Shown here: piece after piece, positions 16,063 to 23,188 of the stretch
Layout: every line of letters begins with the position of its first letter
Position numbering within the stretch: position 1 is the stretch's first letter
NCBI GenBank assembly: GCA_001002285.1
Contig: LCLX01000002.1
Span: 1 to 64,000 of the forward strand
DNA: 64,000 nucleotides
Origin: Microgenomates group bacterium GW2011_GWC1_46_15
GTDB taxonomy: Bacteria > Patescibacteria > Microgenomatia > UBA1400 > UBA12028
Direction: 5' to 3'
Program-made: the position numbers and the translations under genes
Notes under the pieces: model-generated
Seen by the model: only the letters and a program-made list of their open reading frames with translations
Database searches by the model: none
Told to the model about the DNA's origin: nothing

Positions 16063-16551
16063 TCAGGATAGGGGATATATAAGCATAATAGATTTCACTT
16101 CATATTTTCCACCATATTGAGGATGTAAGAGCACTTTTCCCTTCCATCCAGAGCTATGTTCTTTCATCGCCTCTATTGCGCGCATTATTGAATCAAGGGA
16201 TGATGGTGTTTCTTTATAATAACGATGTGATTGAAGGTATGGAAATATGAGCGCTTTAAACTGTTCAAGTAAATCTGAAACAGACATTTCCACTTCTAAT
16301 TCTTGTTTTTCTGGTTCTACGCCATCGCTAGTTTTTGGTCGAGATACATCGGGAAGTTCAAGAGTGATTGCGCGTGGAAAATCGTCGAATCCTCTCCCAT
16401 TATGTCCAAGATCATAAATAAATCCCTCAATAATCATTCCGCTTTGTCCCAAGTCAACTCCATTGCTATTGAGTCCATCACAAACACTTCGAAAGAATCC
16501 TGCGAGATTTAATTTTGACGCATGCCAACTGACTTCAACACTCTCTCTCAT
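16063..16551 (-). CDS. hypothetical protein, 162 aa
   Basis: Unrecognised soluble protein. It has a mixed alpha/beta N-terminal part (GMIIEGFIYDLGHNGRGFDDFPRA), a charged linker and a helical C-terminus. AAAGGA lies upstream of the ATG. It sits between tRNA-Val and tRNA-Phe on the same strand. Confidence 0.7.
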   Translation of the reverse strand: MRESVEVSWHASKLNLAGFFRSVCDGLNSNGVDLGQSGMIIEGFIYDLGHNGRGFDDFPRAITLELPDVSRPKTSDGVEPEKQELEVEMSVSDLLEQFKALIFPYLQSHRYYKETPSSLDSIMRAIEAMKEHSSGWKGKVLLHPQYGGKYEVKSIMLIYPLS

Positions 16552-16566
16552 ACTTTTTTTCCTTTG

Positions 16567-16640
16567 TGGCCGCTGAGGGAGTCGAACCCCCGACCTGCCG
16601 GATGTAAACCGGACGCTCTAACCAACTGAGCTAAGCGGCC
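16567..16640 (-). tRNA. tRNA-Val(TAC)
   Basis: Cloverleaf on the minus strand. Acceptor GGCCGCT/AGCGGCC, loop TTTACAT (anticodon TAC). The first anticodon-stem pair is a mismatch. No CCA. Confidence 0.93.
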
Positions 16641-16645
16641 AACGG

Positions 16646-16864
16646 TTACCCTATTTCTCCATAAACTTCAGGCATATCATGTTCCAATTTCGTGGGAATC
16701 AAGGATTCTATAACAATTCGGTTAGGACCCTCCATTTTAAACCCAACTTTTTCCCCAGCGCGAAGATCAAAAGTATAAACATCCGTTCCATCCACAGGAA
16801 ATCGAATAGTATTTCTCACTACAACAAAACATTTACTCCCGTAAAACCTGATAATTCCTTGCAT
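16646..16864 (-). CDS. small beta-rich hypothetical protein, 72 aa
   Basis: Starts at an ATG with AAGGAG six bases upstream. The sequence alternates hydrophobic strands (IIRFYGSKCFVVV, VYTFDLRAGEKVGFKME), as in a small beta barrel such as a cold-shock or SH3-like fold, but no family is certain. It is flanked closely by tRNA-Val and tRNA-Leu on the same strand. Confidence 0.65.
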   Translation of the reverse strand: MQGIIRFYGSKCFVVVRNTIRFPVDGTDVYTFDLRAGEKVGFKMEGPNRIVIESLIPTKLEHDMPEVYGEIG

Positions 16865-16883
16865 ACATACTCCTTTCTCTAAG

Positions 16884-16965
16884 TGCCCGGGAGAGGACTT
16901 GAACCTCCAAGGATTGCTCCACACGCCCCTCGAACGTGCGCGTATACCAGTTCCGCCACCCGGGC
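16884..16965 (-). tRNA. tRNA-Leu(GAG), with C33
   Basis: Class II tRNA on the minus strand. Acceptor GCCCGGG/CCCGGGC, anticodon stem CACGT/GCGTG, loop TCGAGGG (anticodon GAG). Aligning it with the Leu(TAA) and Leu(CAG) genes of this window confirms the register. Position 33 is C instead of the near-universal U. Variable and T arms resemble those of tRNA-Leu(CAG). No CCA. Confidence 0.88.
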
Positions 16966-17029
16966 AAGTGGGGAAATTATAATGGAAAAGGAGGAAAATT
17001 ACTACTCGAGTCTTTTTTGTTGTGCTCGA

Positions 17030-17443
17030 TCAATCCAAGTCTACTGCATCGGACTGGGAAGGTAACACAAGTCCTCGCGTAGGTTGTCTTGACTGCTCAA
17101 TGATCCACGTTGGATCACCTACTGAATCTGGCACTCCCGCCTTTTGGTTACCTCTCCGATATGCCTCTATGACTTGCTCTGACGCGAGCAGGCCAATGAC
17201 TTCACCGATGTTTCCAACATAGCCTGTTCCTCCGGCACCAGCGGGGATACGCCACTGGCCATCAGGATCTTTCACGATAAGATACGAAAAAAAAGTTTTA
17301 CCTGTTCCCACACCGAGAATGACATGTATGCGGTCTTTTAATACGCGCGTCCCCATGCGCGGATAAAAAAGCATGCCAAAACTGATGAGCATTTCTCGTT
17401 CGGGATGTTCGCTTTGAGGTGCTGGAGAAATTTCATGCGGCAT
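17030..17443 (-). CDS. hypothetical protein, 137 aa
   Basis: Unrecognised. The core (DRIHVILGVGTGKTFFSYLIVKDPDGQWRIPAGAGG, split here only for reading) starts like a beta-sheet domain with a glycine-rich turn that superficially recalls a Nudix N-terminus, but the Nudix box itself is absent. It ends in the divergent/convergent gap after tRNA-Leu. Start uncertain. Confidence 0.55.
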   Translation of the reverse strand: MPHEISPAPQSEHPEREMLISFGMLFYPRMGTRVLKDRIHVILGVGTGKTFFSYLIVKDPDGQWRIPAGAGGTGYVGNIGEVIGLLASEQVIEAYRRGNQKAGVPDSVGDPTWIIEQSRQPTRGLVLPSQSDAVDLD

Positions 17444-17590
17444 AGGAATTCACTTAGATTTAGACGTGATTATAAAGGCAACACCTCAAAATTGCTACGC
17501 AGAATACACAACACCCCCATCAAAAAACTCTCTCTTGACTCAAGATACTCCGCTGGATACGATGCTAAAAACATTGATGGAAGGGGAGAT

Positions 17591-17983
17591 ATGGCAAGAG
17601 CCGACATATTTAGGCTTGGAAGATCAGCAGATAACGGCGATCTTCATGAAGAGCAACTTAATAATGGGTTTAAGGCTGATCTTGAACAAATATTCAAAAA
17701 GTTCAATGAGACAACACTCCTTGTTACAGAACACTCTACTCCTCCCCCGAATACGGAAGTGCGTAAAACTCTCTATGTGTGCAGTGAATTATCATGTCCA
17801 TGGCATATGCAAATAAATGGCGCACCATATTACGAAGTGTTGCGAGCATTTGCCGAACACAACAGGAAAAAACATCAGAGTAGTTCAGAAGTTCATCTTC
17901 GATACGGACACGACATTATTGGGCTTGTTTCACAAACTCCTCCCGAACAAAAAACAAGAAGGAGATGGAAACGTTTTCAATAG
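17591..17983 (+). CDS. hypothetical protein with a possible zinc finger, 130 aa
   Basis: The ATG at 17591 has AAGGGGAG upstream; earlier in-frame starts run antisense to the neighbour and are less likely. The middle contains C-S-E-L-S-C and, twenty residues later, a His pair (AEHNRKKH), a spacing that could form a C2H2-like finger. The C-terminus is basic (RRRWKRFQ). Function unknown. Confidence 0.6.
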   Translation: MARADIFRLGRSADNGDLHEEQLNNGFKADLEQIFKKFNETTLLVTEHSTPPPNTEVRKTLYVCSELSCPWHMQINGAPYYEVLRAFAEHNRKKHQSSSEVHLRYGHDIIGLVSQTPPEQKTRRRWKRFQ

Positions 17984-17993
17984 TTTGTTTTTG

Positions 17994-18077
17994 TGCCCGG
18001 AAGAGGACTTGAACCTCCAAGGGATTGCTCCCATACGCTCCTGAAGCGTACGCGTCTGCCAATTCCGCCATCCGGGC
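17994..18077 (-). tRNA. tRNA-Leu(CAG)
   Basis: Class II tRNA on the minus strand. Acceptor GCCCGGA/TCCGGGC, anticodon stem TACGC/GCGTA, loop TTCAGGA (anticodon CAG, with the usual U33). No CCA. Confidence 0.94.
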
Positions 18078-18160
18078 GTGATACCACTTCACACCAGATT
18101 ATATCGAAGGAAATGAGGAATAGCAAAATGCCGCCAGGCTACACTGTTCAAGCCATGTCG

Positions 18161-18865
18161 TTATCGTTTGCCAAATTTTTTCTCAAACGCACGGAGCACC
18201 ACATCGGCTGCTTCTTTTGGCATATAAAACGTCGTGTTTAAAATAAGATCATAGTACTCAGATTTACGAATATCTTTACCAAAATACTGCTTCACAAAAT
18301 CGCGGCGATCAGACTCAATCTTCTGCACAATCTCGCGCGCTTTTATCAATGAAAGTCCTTCAAAATCAACCGTGCGCTGAACGCGGACAGCATAGGGCGC
18401 GGTAATGCGCACATGGAGACCTTGTGCGGATGGCGTCATAAAGTTGGCACCACGGCCCAAAATCACAACATTTCCTTTATACGCCAACGAGAGAATCACT
18501 TTGCAGAGTTGCGTAACATATGTTATGTCGGAGACATAGTTTGGATTAATCAAACCTTGGATTAAGTCCTGCAAACCTGTTCTGCTTTTTTCATCTATTT
18601 GATCCAATACAGTGTTGCGGAGTTTCGTTGAACGCGAAATTTCTTCGATAAGTTCATGATCATAGAATGCAAATCCTAGGCGCTTTGCCACTTCCTGACC
18701 TATAGGTTTACCGCCGCTTCCGGGGTCACGGGCAATAGTAATAAAAGGGTGGAAAAAGCGTTGATCGGTAAACTGCGGGTCAGTGCTATCTTGTGCCGCA
18801 TTTTTTTCACGCAACCGAAGTGAGGTCATCACCCTGGAAATGAGTTCCTCATAGGAAAATGACAT
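18161..18865 (-). CDS. cytidylate-kinase-like family protein
   Basis: A 234-aa P-loop protein of the cytidylate kinase-like family (AAK_26/Cytidylate_kin2). The P-loop is ARDPGSGGKPIGQ, later VVILGRGANF, and a LID-like segment REIVQKIESDRRDF. The substrate in this family is not established. I chose the ATG at 18865 because TATACT lies exactly six bases upstream; the longer frame crosses the divergent tRNA-Arg gene and cannot be right. Confidence 0.85.
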   Translation of the reverse strand: MSFSYEELISRVMTSLRLREKNAAQDSTDPQFTDQRFFHPFITIARDPGSGGKPIGQEVAKRLGFAFYDHELIEEISRSTKLRNTVLDQIDEKSRTGLQDLIQGLINPNYVSDITYVTQLCKVILSLAYKGNVVILGRGANFMTPSAQGLHVRITAPYAVRVQRTVDFEGLSLIKAREIVQKIESDRRDFVKQYFGKDIRKSEYYDLILNTTFYMPKEAADVVLRAFEKKFGKR

Positions 18866-18871
18866 AGCAAA

Positions 18872-18877
18872 AGTATA
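18872..18877 (-). promoter_or_regulatory. -10 element of the cytidylate-kinase-like gene (leaderless)
   Basis: TATACT, six bases before the ATG at 18865. Confidence 0.5.
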
Positions 18878-18918
18878 CGCAGATTCTGGTAGAATACAAG
18901 ATAAGCTACACGAGATAT

Positions 18919-18990
18919 GCCTCCGTAGGCTAATGGATAGACCGTCGGTCTTCGGAACCGAACGTAGTGGTTCGATTCCACTCGGAGGCA
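18919..18990 (+). tRNA. tRNA-Arg(TCG)
   Basis: Cloverleaf on the plus strand. Acceptor GCCTCCG/CGGAGGC, anticodon stem TCGGT/ACCGA with loop CTTCGGA (anticodon TCG). No CCA. The next gene starts 18 bases on and is probably co-transcribed. Confidence 0.94.
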
Positions 18991-19008
18991 CAAAAAAAGG
19001 AGAAAAAT

Positions 19009-19287
19009 ATGTCAGAGCGCACACCAGAACAAATAAAGGAAAGAACTATTGAAGAGTTCAAATCAAGTCTACAAATAGCAAAGCGAGATCCGGTGGGGGA
19101 GTTTCGAGATGAAATAACAAAAGGTGAAGATGGGTGGATGGAAATCAACATACATCGCCACGCCTATCTTTCACATTCCGCAAGCGCGTGCATTGTATTT
19201 AGAATCCAGGGTATAACACAAGAACCTCATCCCATCCATCAAGACTGGGTCATTATCCGTTGGGATCCAAAAGTGTTTGGCGAATGA
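19009..19287 (+). CDS. hypothetical protein, 92 aa
   Basis: ATG with AAGGAG upstream, directly after tRNA-Arg. The sequence starts as a charged helix and ends in beta-like segments (CIVFRIQG, DWVIIRWD). Not recognised. Its last 49 bases overlap the convergent membrane-protein gene. Confidence 0.65.
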   Translation: MSERTPEQIKERTIEEFKSSLQIAKRDPVGEFRDEITKGEDGWMEINIHRHAYLSHSASACIVFRIQGITQEPHPIHQDWVIIRWDPKVFGE

Positions 19288-19721
19288 GCATCTCTTTTGT
19301 AGTACTTGCGTATTGTCCACCCCGCAATACAAAGATTGATCCCCGTGCTCCCAATGAGTAATACCGGCTGATACCGGAAAAGCAGAAGCGAAGCACTGCT
19401 CAATCCAAGAAAAGGGACAATGTCTGTTACATGGTGAAGACAGCAGAGAATCATCGTTGTTCCGCTTGAAGCAAGCAGGGTTTGCGAGAAACCGTAGCGT
19501 TTTTTCATTGCCTCCTGGACCCACCGTGAAACACCGACCAGAATCAACACAGAAAGAAAAAAAGTCATAAAATACGGGCGAAGCTCAATAAAACGCTGTA
19601 TGCCGACACTCCATCCTCTGGTGAATATCCGCATCGTTATCATATATAACGCAAAAAATCCCACCGAAGCAATACCTCCATCAAACACTGCCATGATATG
19701 CATCCCACTTCTACTCCACAT
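19239..19721 (-). CDS. integral membrane protein with CCxHH motif, metal island
   Basis: A 160-aa protein with four or five hydrophobic segments. One helix carries MILCCLHHVTD, a cysteine-cysteine-histidine-histidine cluster suited to a metal. The ATG at 19721 has AGAGGAA upstream and overlaps the end of the preceding gene. It is last in the three-gene operon governed by the 21264-21296 promoter. I know no named family; transport or sensing of copper is an inference from motif and context. Confidence 0.65.
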   Translation of the reverse strand: MWSRSGMHIMAVFDGGIASVGFFALYMITMRIFTRGWSVGIQRFIELRPYFMTFFLSVLILVGVSRWVQEAMKKRYGFSQTLLASSGTTMILCCLHHVTDIVPFLGLSSASLLLFRYQPVLLIGSTGINLCIAGWTIRKYYKRDAHSPNTFGSQRIMTQS

Positions 19722-20181
19722 TGATTTTCCTCTGATTAACCCCTCCGATATCCTGTCCAACAATAGTAAAGGGGGAGGAGACATATGGGAACGTTATAGT
19801 GCTGGTTCGATGGTGGTTGCCCCCATCGTCTTCATGGGCATTCGACCGAAAAACAACGCCGTCTTTTTCAATCCAGATGTGTTCGCCAAAATCCACACCA
19901 TCAAGATTGACAGAATGCGTGTTGAGCGCGGCGCGCACGACGGTTGATGTCTGCGAGTGCTGTTCAACCGTTGCCGATAGTATGACGTCTTTTTCACCCG
20001 CATCGGCATACTCTTTCGTTTGCTGTAACGGAGATTCCACCGTCGTTTGTTGCGACTCAATCAATGTTTCCGGAATATTTCCAACTGCAACAATCGTGTA
20101 TGTCTCCAACAGATACCATCCGCCCACAACTACGATAAACACAAGAACAATCAGTCGCCAGCTCGGGAAAATGTTCTGCAT
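19711..20181 (-). CDS. membrane-anchored extracytoplasmic protein, metal island
   Basis: A 156-aa protein with one N-terminal membrane helix (LIVLVFIVVVGGWYLL) and an outer domain ending in a beta-rich C-terminus. That part has a DDGGNHHRTST segment with clustered His and Asp. The C-terminal part reads like a cupredoxin-like beta sandwich (THSVNLDGVDFGEHIWIEKDG), which is only a guess. The ATG at 20181 follows the stop of the previous gene by two bases; an overlapping ATG at 20196 is also possible. Confidence 0.6.
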   Translation of the reverse strand: MQNIFPSWRLIVLVFIVVVGGWYLLETYTIVAVGNIPETLIESQQTTVESPLQQTKEYADAGEKDVILSATVEQHSQTSTVVRAALNTHSVNLDGVDFGEHIWIEKDGVVFRSNAHEDDGGNHHRTSTITFPYVSSPFTIVGQDIGGVNQRKINVE

Positions 20182-20183
20182 CG

Positions 20184-21242
20184 TTACACTCCGCATCCGC
20201 CACCTCCCTGTTTGGGTTGTGGAAGTGATTGAATCTTTGAGCGCGTTTCCTGATATCCTTTAGCACTGGAGTACTGCGTGCCCAACGCCACTTGCGGATC
20301 AATATTCTGCCACTCTTTTCCTTGTTCTTTAAAGTACATCGCCAAATCTATATACGTCTGTGGGAACCAGTATGAGTTCACGACAAGCGCGATCTTATAC
20401 ATATCTTTTTCGCTCACGCCGTTTGCCGCCAATAACTGGAGGAGACCAAGCATCGCCATGCCGTGATTGCAATCGGGGAAGTGTGTTGAGTTTCCACAAC
20501 ATGGGCGGTAAATGTTGCTTGAAACGCGGTCCACAAGATCCTGTTGGTCTTTGGTTAACGGCACATACGCGTGTTTACTGTAGTGATCCATTGCCTTTCC
20601 ATTACTCAGCGTCCATCCTCCTGTTGATGCAAAGTTTCCCGCACCGCCGTACTGTTTGTCGGTCATCTCGCCGTTTTCGAGAATGGGATTTTTGTTTGCT
20701 AACCCAAACGCCCACAAAATATCAAGCATGTACCGGCTGTTCTGCTCATTCATCACAATCGGGCCGTTCACAGATCCGGATAGCATCGTTTCTTCGACAT
20801 TCTGCAGTCCGCCCTCAAAAAGCGCGCGGAACTTTTGGTCGTCAATAACTCCGTCTTTCACCATCTTTTTCCCAATATCGCCCCAGAAAATGGGAAGCAC
20901 AACACCCTCTGTCGGCAGGACAACTTTTTGAAGTGCGGAAGCGTCAATACTCGCGTTTGCCGTTTTTGATGCTGCGTCTGTTTTATTTGAGGTTTGCGCC
21001 GTAGAAATATTGCGAGTATTCACGCGTTTGATCAATGTAAACTTCGGTTCTATGCGTATGGTAAACGTTTGAAGAAGAATCAGCAAACCAAAAAGCATAA
21101 GCGCGATCCCGCGCCAAACTTTTGTTTCCTTTTGAAGGTTTTTCCCTACGACAACGTTCCATACTTTGTGTATCGTGGGTGACAACACAACTGTGGACCG
21201 TTTTGAGATACGCTGAACATCTTTAATATCTTTCGTTTCCAT
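20184..21242 (-). CDS. unknown membrane-anchored CCGNS/DCNHG protein
   Basis: A 352-aa protein. A cytoplasmic N-terminus is followed by one membrane helix (about residues 47 to 62), a Ser/Thr/Ala linker and a large outer domain. The striking motif is RPCCGNSTHFPDCNHGMAM, with three Cys and two His, likely a metal site, followed by a helical LGLLQLLAANG. The C-terminus is GGGGCGV. I recall related hypothetical proteins only as uncharacterised. The start at 21242 (GAAAGGAAAT upstream) lies after the predicted transcription start; an earlier frame start at 21275 does not. It is first in its operon. Confidence 0.7.
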   Translation of the reverse strand: METKDIKDVQRISKRSTVVLSPTIHKVWNVVVGKNLQKETKVWRGIALMLFGLLILLQTFTIRIEPKFTLIKRVNTRNISTAQTSNKTDAASKTANASIDASALQKVVLPTEGVVLPIFWGDIGKKMVKDGVIDDQKFRALFEGGLQNVEETMLSGSVNGPIVMNEQNSRYMLDILWAFGLANKNPILENGEMTDKQYGGAGNFASTGGWTLSNGKAMDHYSKHAYVPLTKDQQDLVDRVSSNIYRPCCGNSTHFPDCNHGMAMLGLLQLLAANGVSEKDMYKIALVVNSYWFPQTYIDLAMYFKEQGKEWQNIDPQVALGTQYSSAKGYQETRSKIQSLPQPKQGGGGCGV

Positions 21243-21263
21243 ATATTTCCTTTCGTTGGTGTT

Positions 21264-21296
21264 ACGATAGAACACCCAACATGAAGGCAGGATGAA
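21264..21296 (-). promoter_or_regulatory. response-regulator-type promoter for the 21242-19239 operon
   Basis: Reading the minus strand: TTCAT (21296-21292), six bases, TTCAT (21285-21281), eleven bases, then TATCGT (21269-21264) as the -10. The 11-base repeat period and the absence of a -35 are typical of OmpR-family activation. Confidence 0.6.
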
Positions 21297-21337
21297 AATA
21301 CATCGGTTTCCATTTCATCCACCACTCTCTTTTTTGT

Positions 21338-21370
21338 TTCATCTCCGCTTCATCTTCATCGGAGTACCTT
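21338..21370 (+). promoter_or_regulatory. response-regulator-type promoter for DUF2933-ccdA-redoxin
   Basis: TTCAT (21338-21342), six bases, TTCAT (21349-21353), eleven bases, then TACCTT (21365-21370). This is the same module as at 21264-21296 and 25305-25337. The ATG follows eight bases after the -10. Confidence 0.58.
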
Positions 21371-21378
21371 ACATATAT

Positions 21379-21621
21379 ATGAACTGTTGCGCTCCGGGGA
21401 ATCATCCCAAAGAAGATACTTCATCAAAAAGTACGTGGTCGCAGATTCCACCTCTTGTGAAATATGGCACGCTCGCTGTCGTCGTGCTCGTTGCGTTGCG
21501 TGTTTTCCGTATTCCACTCGCAACGGCGATTCCGTACGGCGTGTTTCTCCTGTGTCCGCTCATGCATGTATTTATGATGAAGGGCCATAGTGTTCATGAT
21601 CAAGAAAAAAAGAAGGTATAA
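21379..21621 (+). CDS. DUF2933 small membrane protein
   Basis: An 80-aa protein. It has a short Cys-containing N-terminus (MNCCAPGNH), then two hydrophobic segments (LAVVVLVALRVF and FLLCPLMHVFMMKGH). The C-P-L-M-H-x-x-M-x-x-x-H pattern is the DUF2933 hallmark, a family often found in copper-resistance clusters; the Cys, Met and His residues could bind Cu(I). Its stop codon abuts the ATG of the CcdA-like gene. Confidence 0.82.
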   Translation: MNCCAPGNHPKEDTSSKSTWSQIPPLVKYGTLAVVVLVALRVFRIPLATAIPYGVFLLCPLMHVFMMKGHSVHDQEKKKV

Positions 21622-22491
21622 ATGGATTTACTTGTGAGCGCCTCATTCGTCGCGTCTTTTTTTGCCGGTGTTGCCTCACTTTTTGCGCCGTGCTGTATCA
21701 CCGTACTGCTTCCGTCATACTTGGCTTCAATCTTTAAACAGAAAACGACAATTTTCTTTATGACGTTTGTATATTTTCTCGGCCTTCTCGCGGTGTTTTT
21801 ACCCATCGGGTTCGGGGCAACATTTCTAAGCACACTTTTCAGTACATACCATAATGTGATTTTCCTTTTTGGTGGAATATTTCTTTTACTTCTTGGCGGG
21901 TCAATGGTGCTGGGAATCCATCTTCCCCTTCCGTCTCCTGTTCATCCAAGCTTAAAGAGAGCAAACGTAGGATCGGTGTTTGTGTTGGGCGTGTTTTCGG
22001 CCATCGCGACAACCTGCTGCGCGCCCGTACTCGCGGGTGTTGTGGCGCTTTCTATCCTTCCCGGCTCTGTGGTATTGGGAGTGATTTACACGCTGGCATA
22101 CGTTTTGGGCATGGTTTTTCCGCTGTTTATTCTTGCCACATTTCTCGATCACACAAAGTTTACGCAAAAGGTGTTCATGTTTCGGAAAACGGTGAAGTAC
22201 ACGCTCTTCGGAAAAACGATCACGGCTTCATATAGTGAACTATTCTCCGGCGTGTTGTTTTTTGCGCTCGGCAGTATTGTTACATTCCTCGCCGTTACAA
22301 ACCGTCTGTTTGCGCACGCGGCGTATCAGATGGATATCAACATTGCGCTGACACGGTTTATACAGTTCATCGGCCGATATACGCGCGTGCTCCCCGAACC
22401 GGTGTGGGCAGGCGTATTCGTGGTCATTACCATTGGCATTGTGGTATACGCGATACGGATATATCAGAAAGAAACGAAAAGAAAGGAGTGA
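21622..22491 (+). CDS. CcdA/DsbD-type membrane thiol reductant transporter
   Basis: A 289-aa membrane protein with about seven or eight helices. The first pair of conserved cysteines is in LFAPCCITVLLPSY and the second in IATTCCAPVLAG, the positions used by CcdA and DsbD to carry electrons across the membrane. It lies between DUF2933 and a periplasmic-type redoxin in an operon with AGGAG sites. The likely job is keeping an extracytoplasmic thioredoxin-like partner or a cysteine-rich metal protein reduced. Confidence 0.87.
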   Translation: MDLLVSASFVASFFAGVASLFAPCCITVLLPSYLASIFKQKTTIFFMTFVYFLGLLAVFLPIGFGATFLSTLFSTYHNVIFLFGGIFLLLLGGSMVLGIHLPLPSPVHPSLKRANVGSVFVLGVFSAIATTCCAPVLAGVVALSILPGSVVLGVIYTLAYVLGMVFPLFILATFLDHTKFTQKVFMFRKTVKYTLFGKTITASYSELFSGVLFFALGSIVTFLAVTNRLFAHAAYQMDINIALTRFIQFIGRYTRVLPEPVWAGVFVVITIGIVVYAIRIYQKETKRKE

Positions 22492-22492
22492 T

Positions 22493-23170
22493 ATGACAAA
22501 GTTTATACAGTGGACCGGGCTTGCTCTTTTGGGTATAGGGGCTGTGGCATCGTTGACGTATGTCGTCATGAGCTACCGTATTGTTCCTGTAGAAAAAAAT
22601 AACTCTTTTCCGGCAGATCAATCCTCCACTCCAACCGCCCAGCAAACTGCGGCTTCTTCTGATGACCACCACGGCGCATCTGCCGCTGTTGATTCAGCAG
22701 TATTTAATGGACTTGTTGGAAAAACCGCCCCGGACTTTACGCTGGAAAAGTATGACGGCACAACGGTAACATTGAGTAGTCTGCGCGGAAAAAATATCAT
22801 TCTCTTTTTTAACGAAGGTCTCATGTGTTACCCGGCGTGCTGGAATCAGATCGCGGCGTTCGGGAACGCGAAAGAGTTTGATCCCGCAACGACCGTGATT
22901 TTCAATATTACGACCGATCCTAAACGCGACTGGACGAACGCGGTCAAAAAAATGCCGGAGCTTGCAGCCGCAACTGTGCTTTTTGACACAAACCGCGTTA
23001 TATCATCTGCATACGGGGTGTTGACGTTGCCGTCGTCTATGCACCGCGGGCAATTCCCCGGACATAGTTATGTGATTGTTGATAAAAACGGCGTTGTGCA
23101 GTTTGTGCGCGACGACGTGCAAATGGCGGTACGAAATAAAGAGCTCGCGGAAGAAGTAAAAAAGATTTAG
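22493..23170 (+). CDS. membrane-anchored redoxin (AhpC/TSA, thioredoxin fold)
   Basis: A 225-aa protein: an N-terminal membrane anchor (GLALLGIGAVASLTYVVM), a Ser/Thr/Gln linker, then a thioredoxin-fold redoxin domain from about residue 78 (GKTAPDFTLEKYDG). The active segment is NEGLMCYPACWNQ with a CxxxC pair, not the CxxC of TlpA. FPGHSYVIVDKNGVV matches the later strand. AAGGAG precedes the ATG, one base after the ccdA-like stop. It is the likely partner of the CcdA-like protein. Confidence 0.85.
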   Translation: MTKFIQWTGLALLGIGAVASLTYVVMSYRIVPVEKNNSFPADQSSTPTAQQTAASSDDHHGASAAVDSAVFNGLVGKTAPDFTLEKYDGTTVTLSSLRGKNIILFFNEGLMCYPACWNQIAAFGNAKEFDPATTVIFNITTDPKRDWTNAVKKMPELAAATVLFDTNRVISSAYGVLTLPSSMHRGQFPGHSYVIVDKNGVVQFVRDDVQMAVRNKELAEEVKKI

Positions 23171-23188
23171 TCTATCCACACAAAAGAA

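Noticed and set aside
17030..17443. Nudix hydrolase
   Set aside because: A glycine-rich turn resembles the region before a Nudix box, but the GX5EX7REUXEEXGU pattern is absent.
17466..17816. 116-codon plus frame overlapping the 130-aa gene
   Set aside because: The other frame has a good ribosome site at 17591 and ordered Cys/His residues; this one has no start signal.
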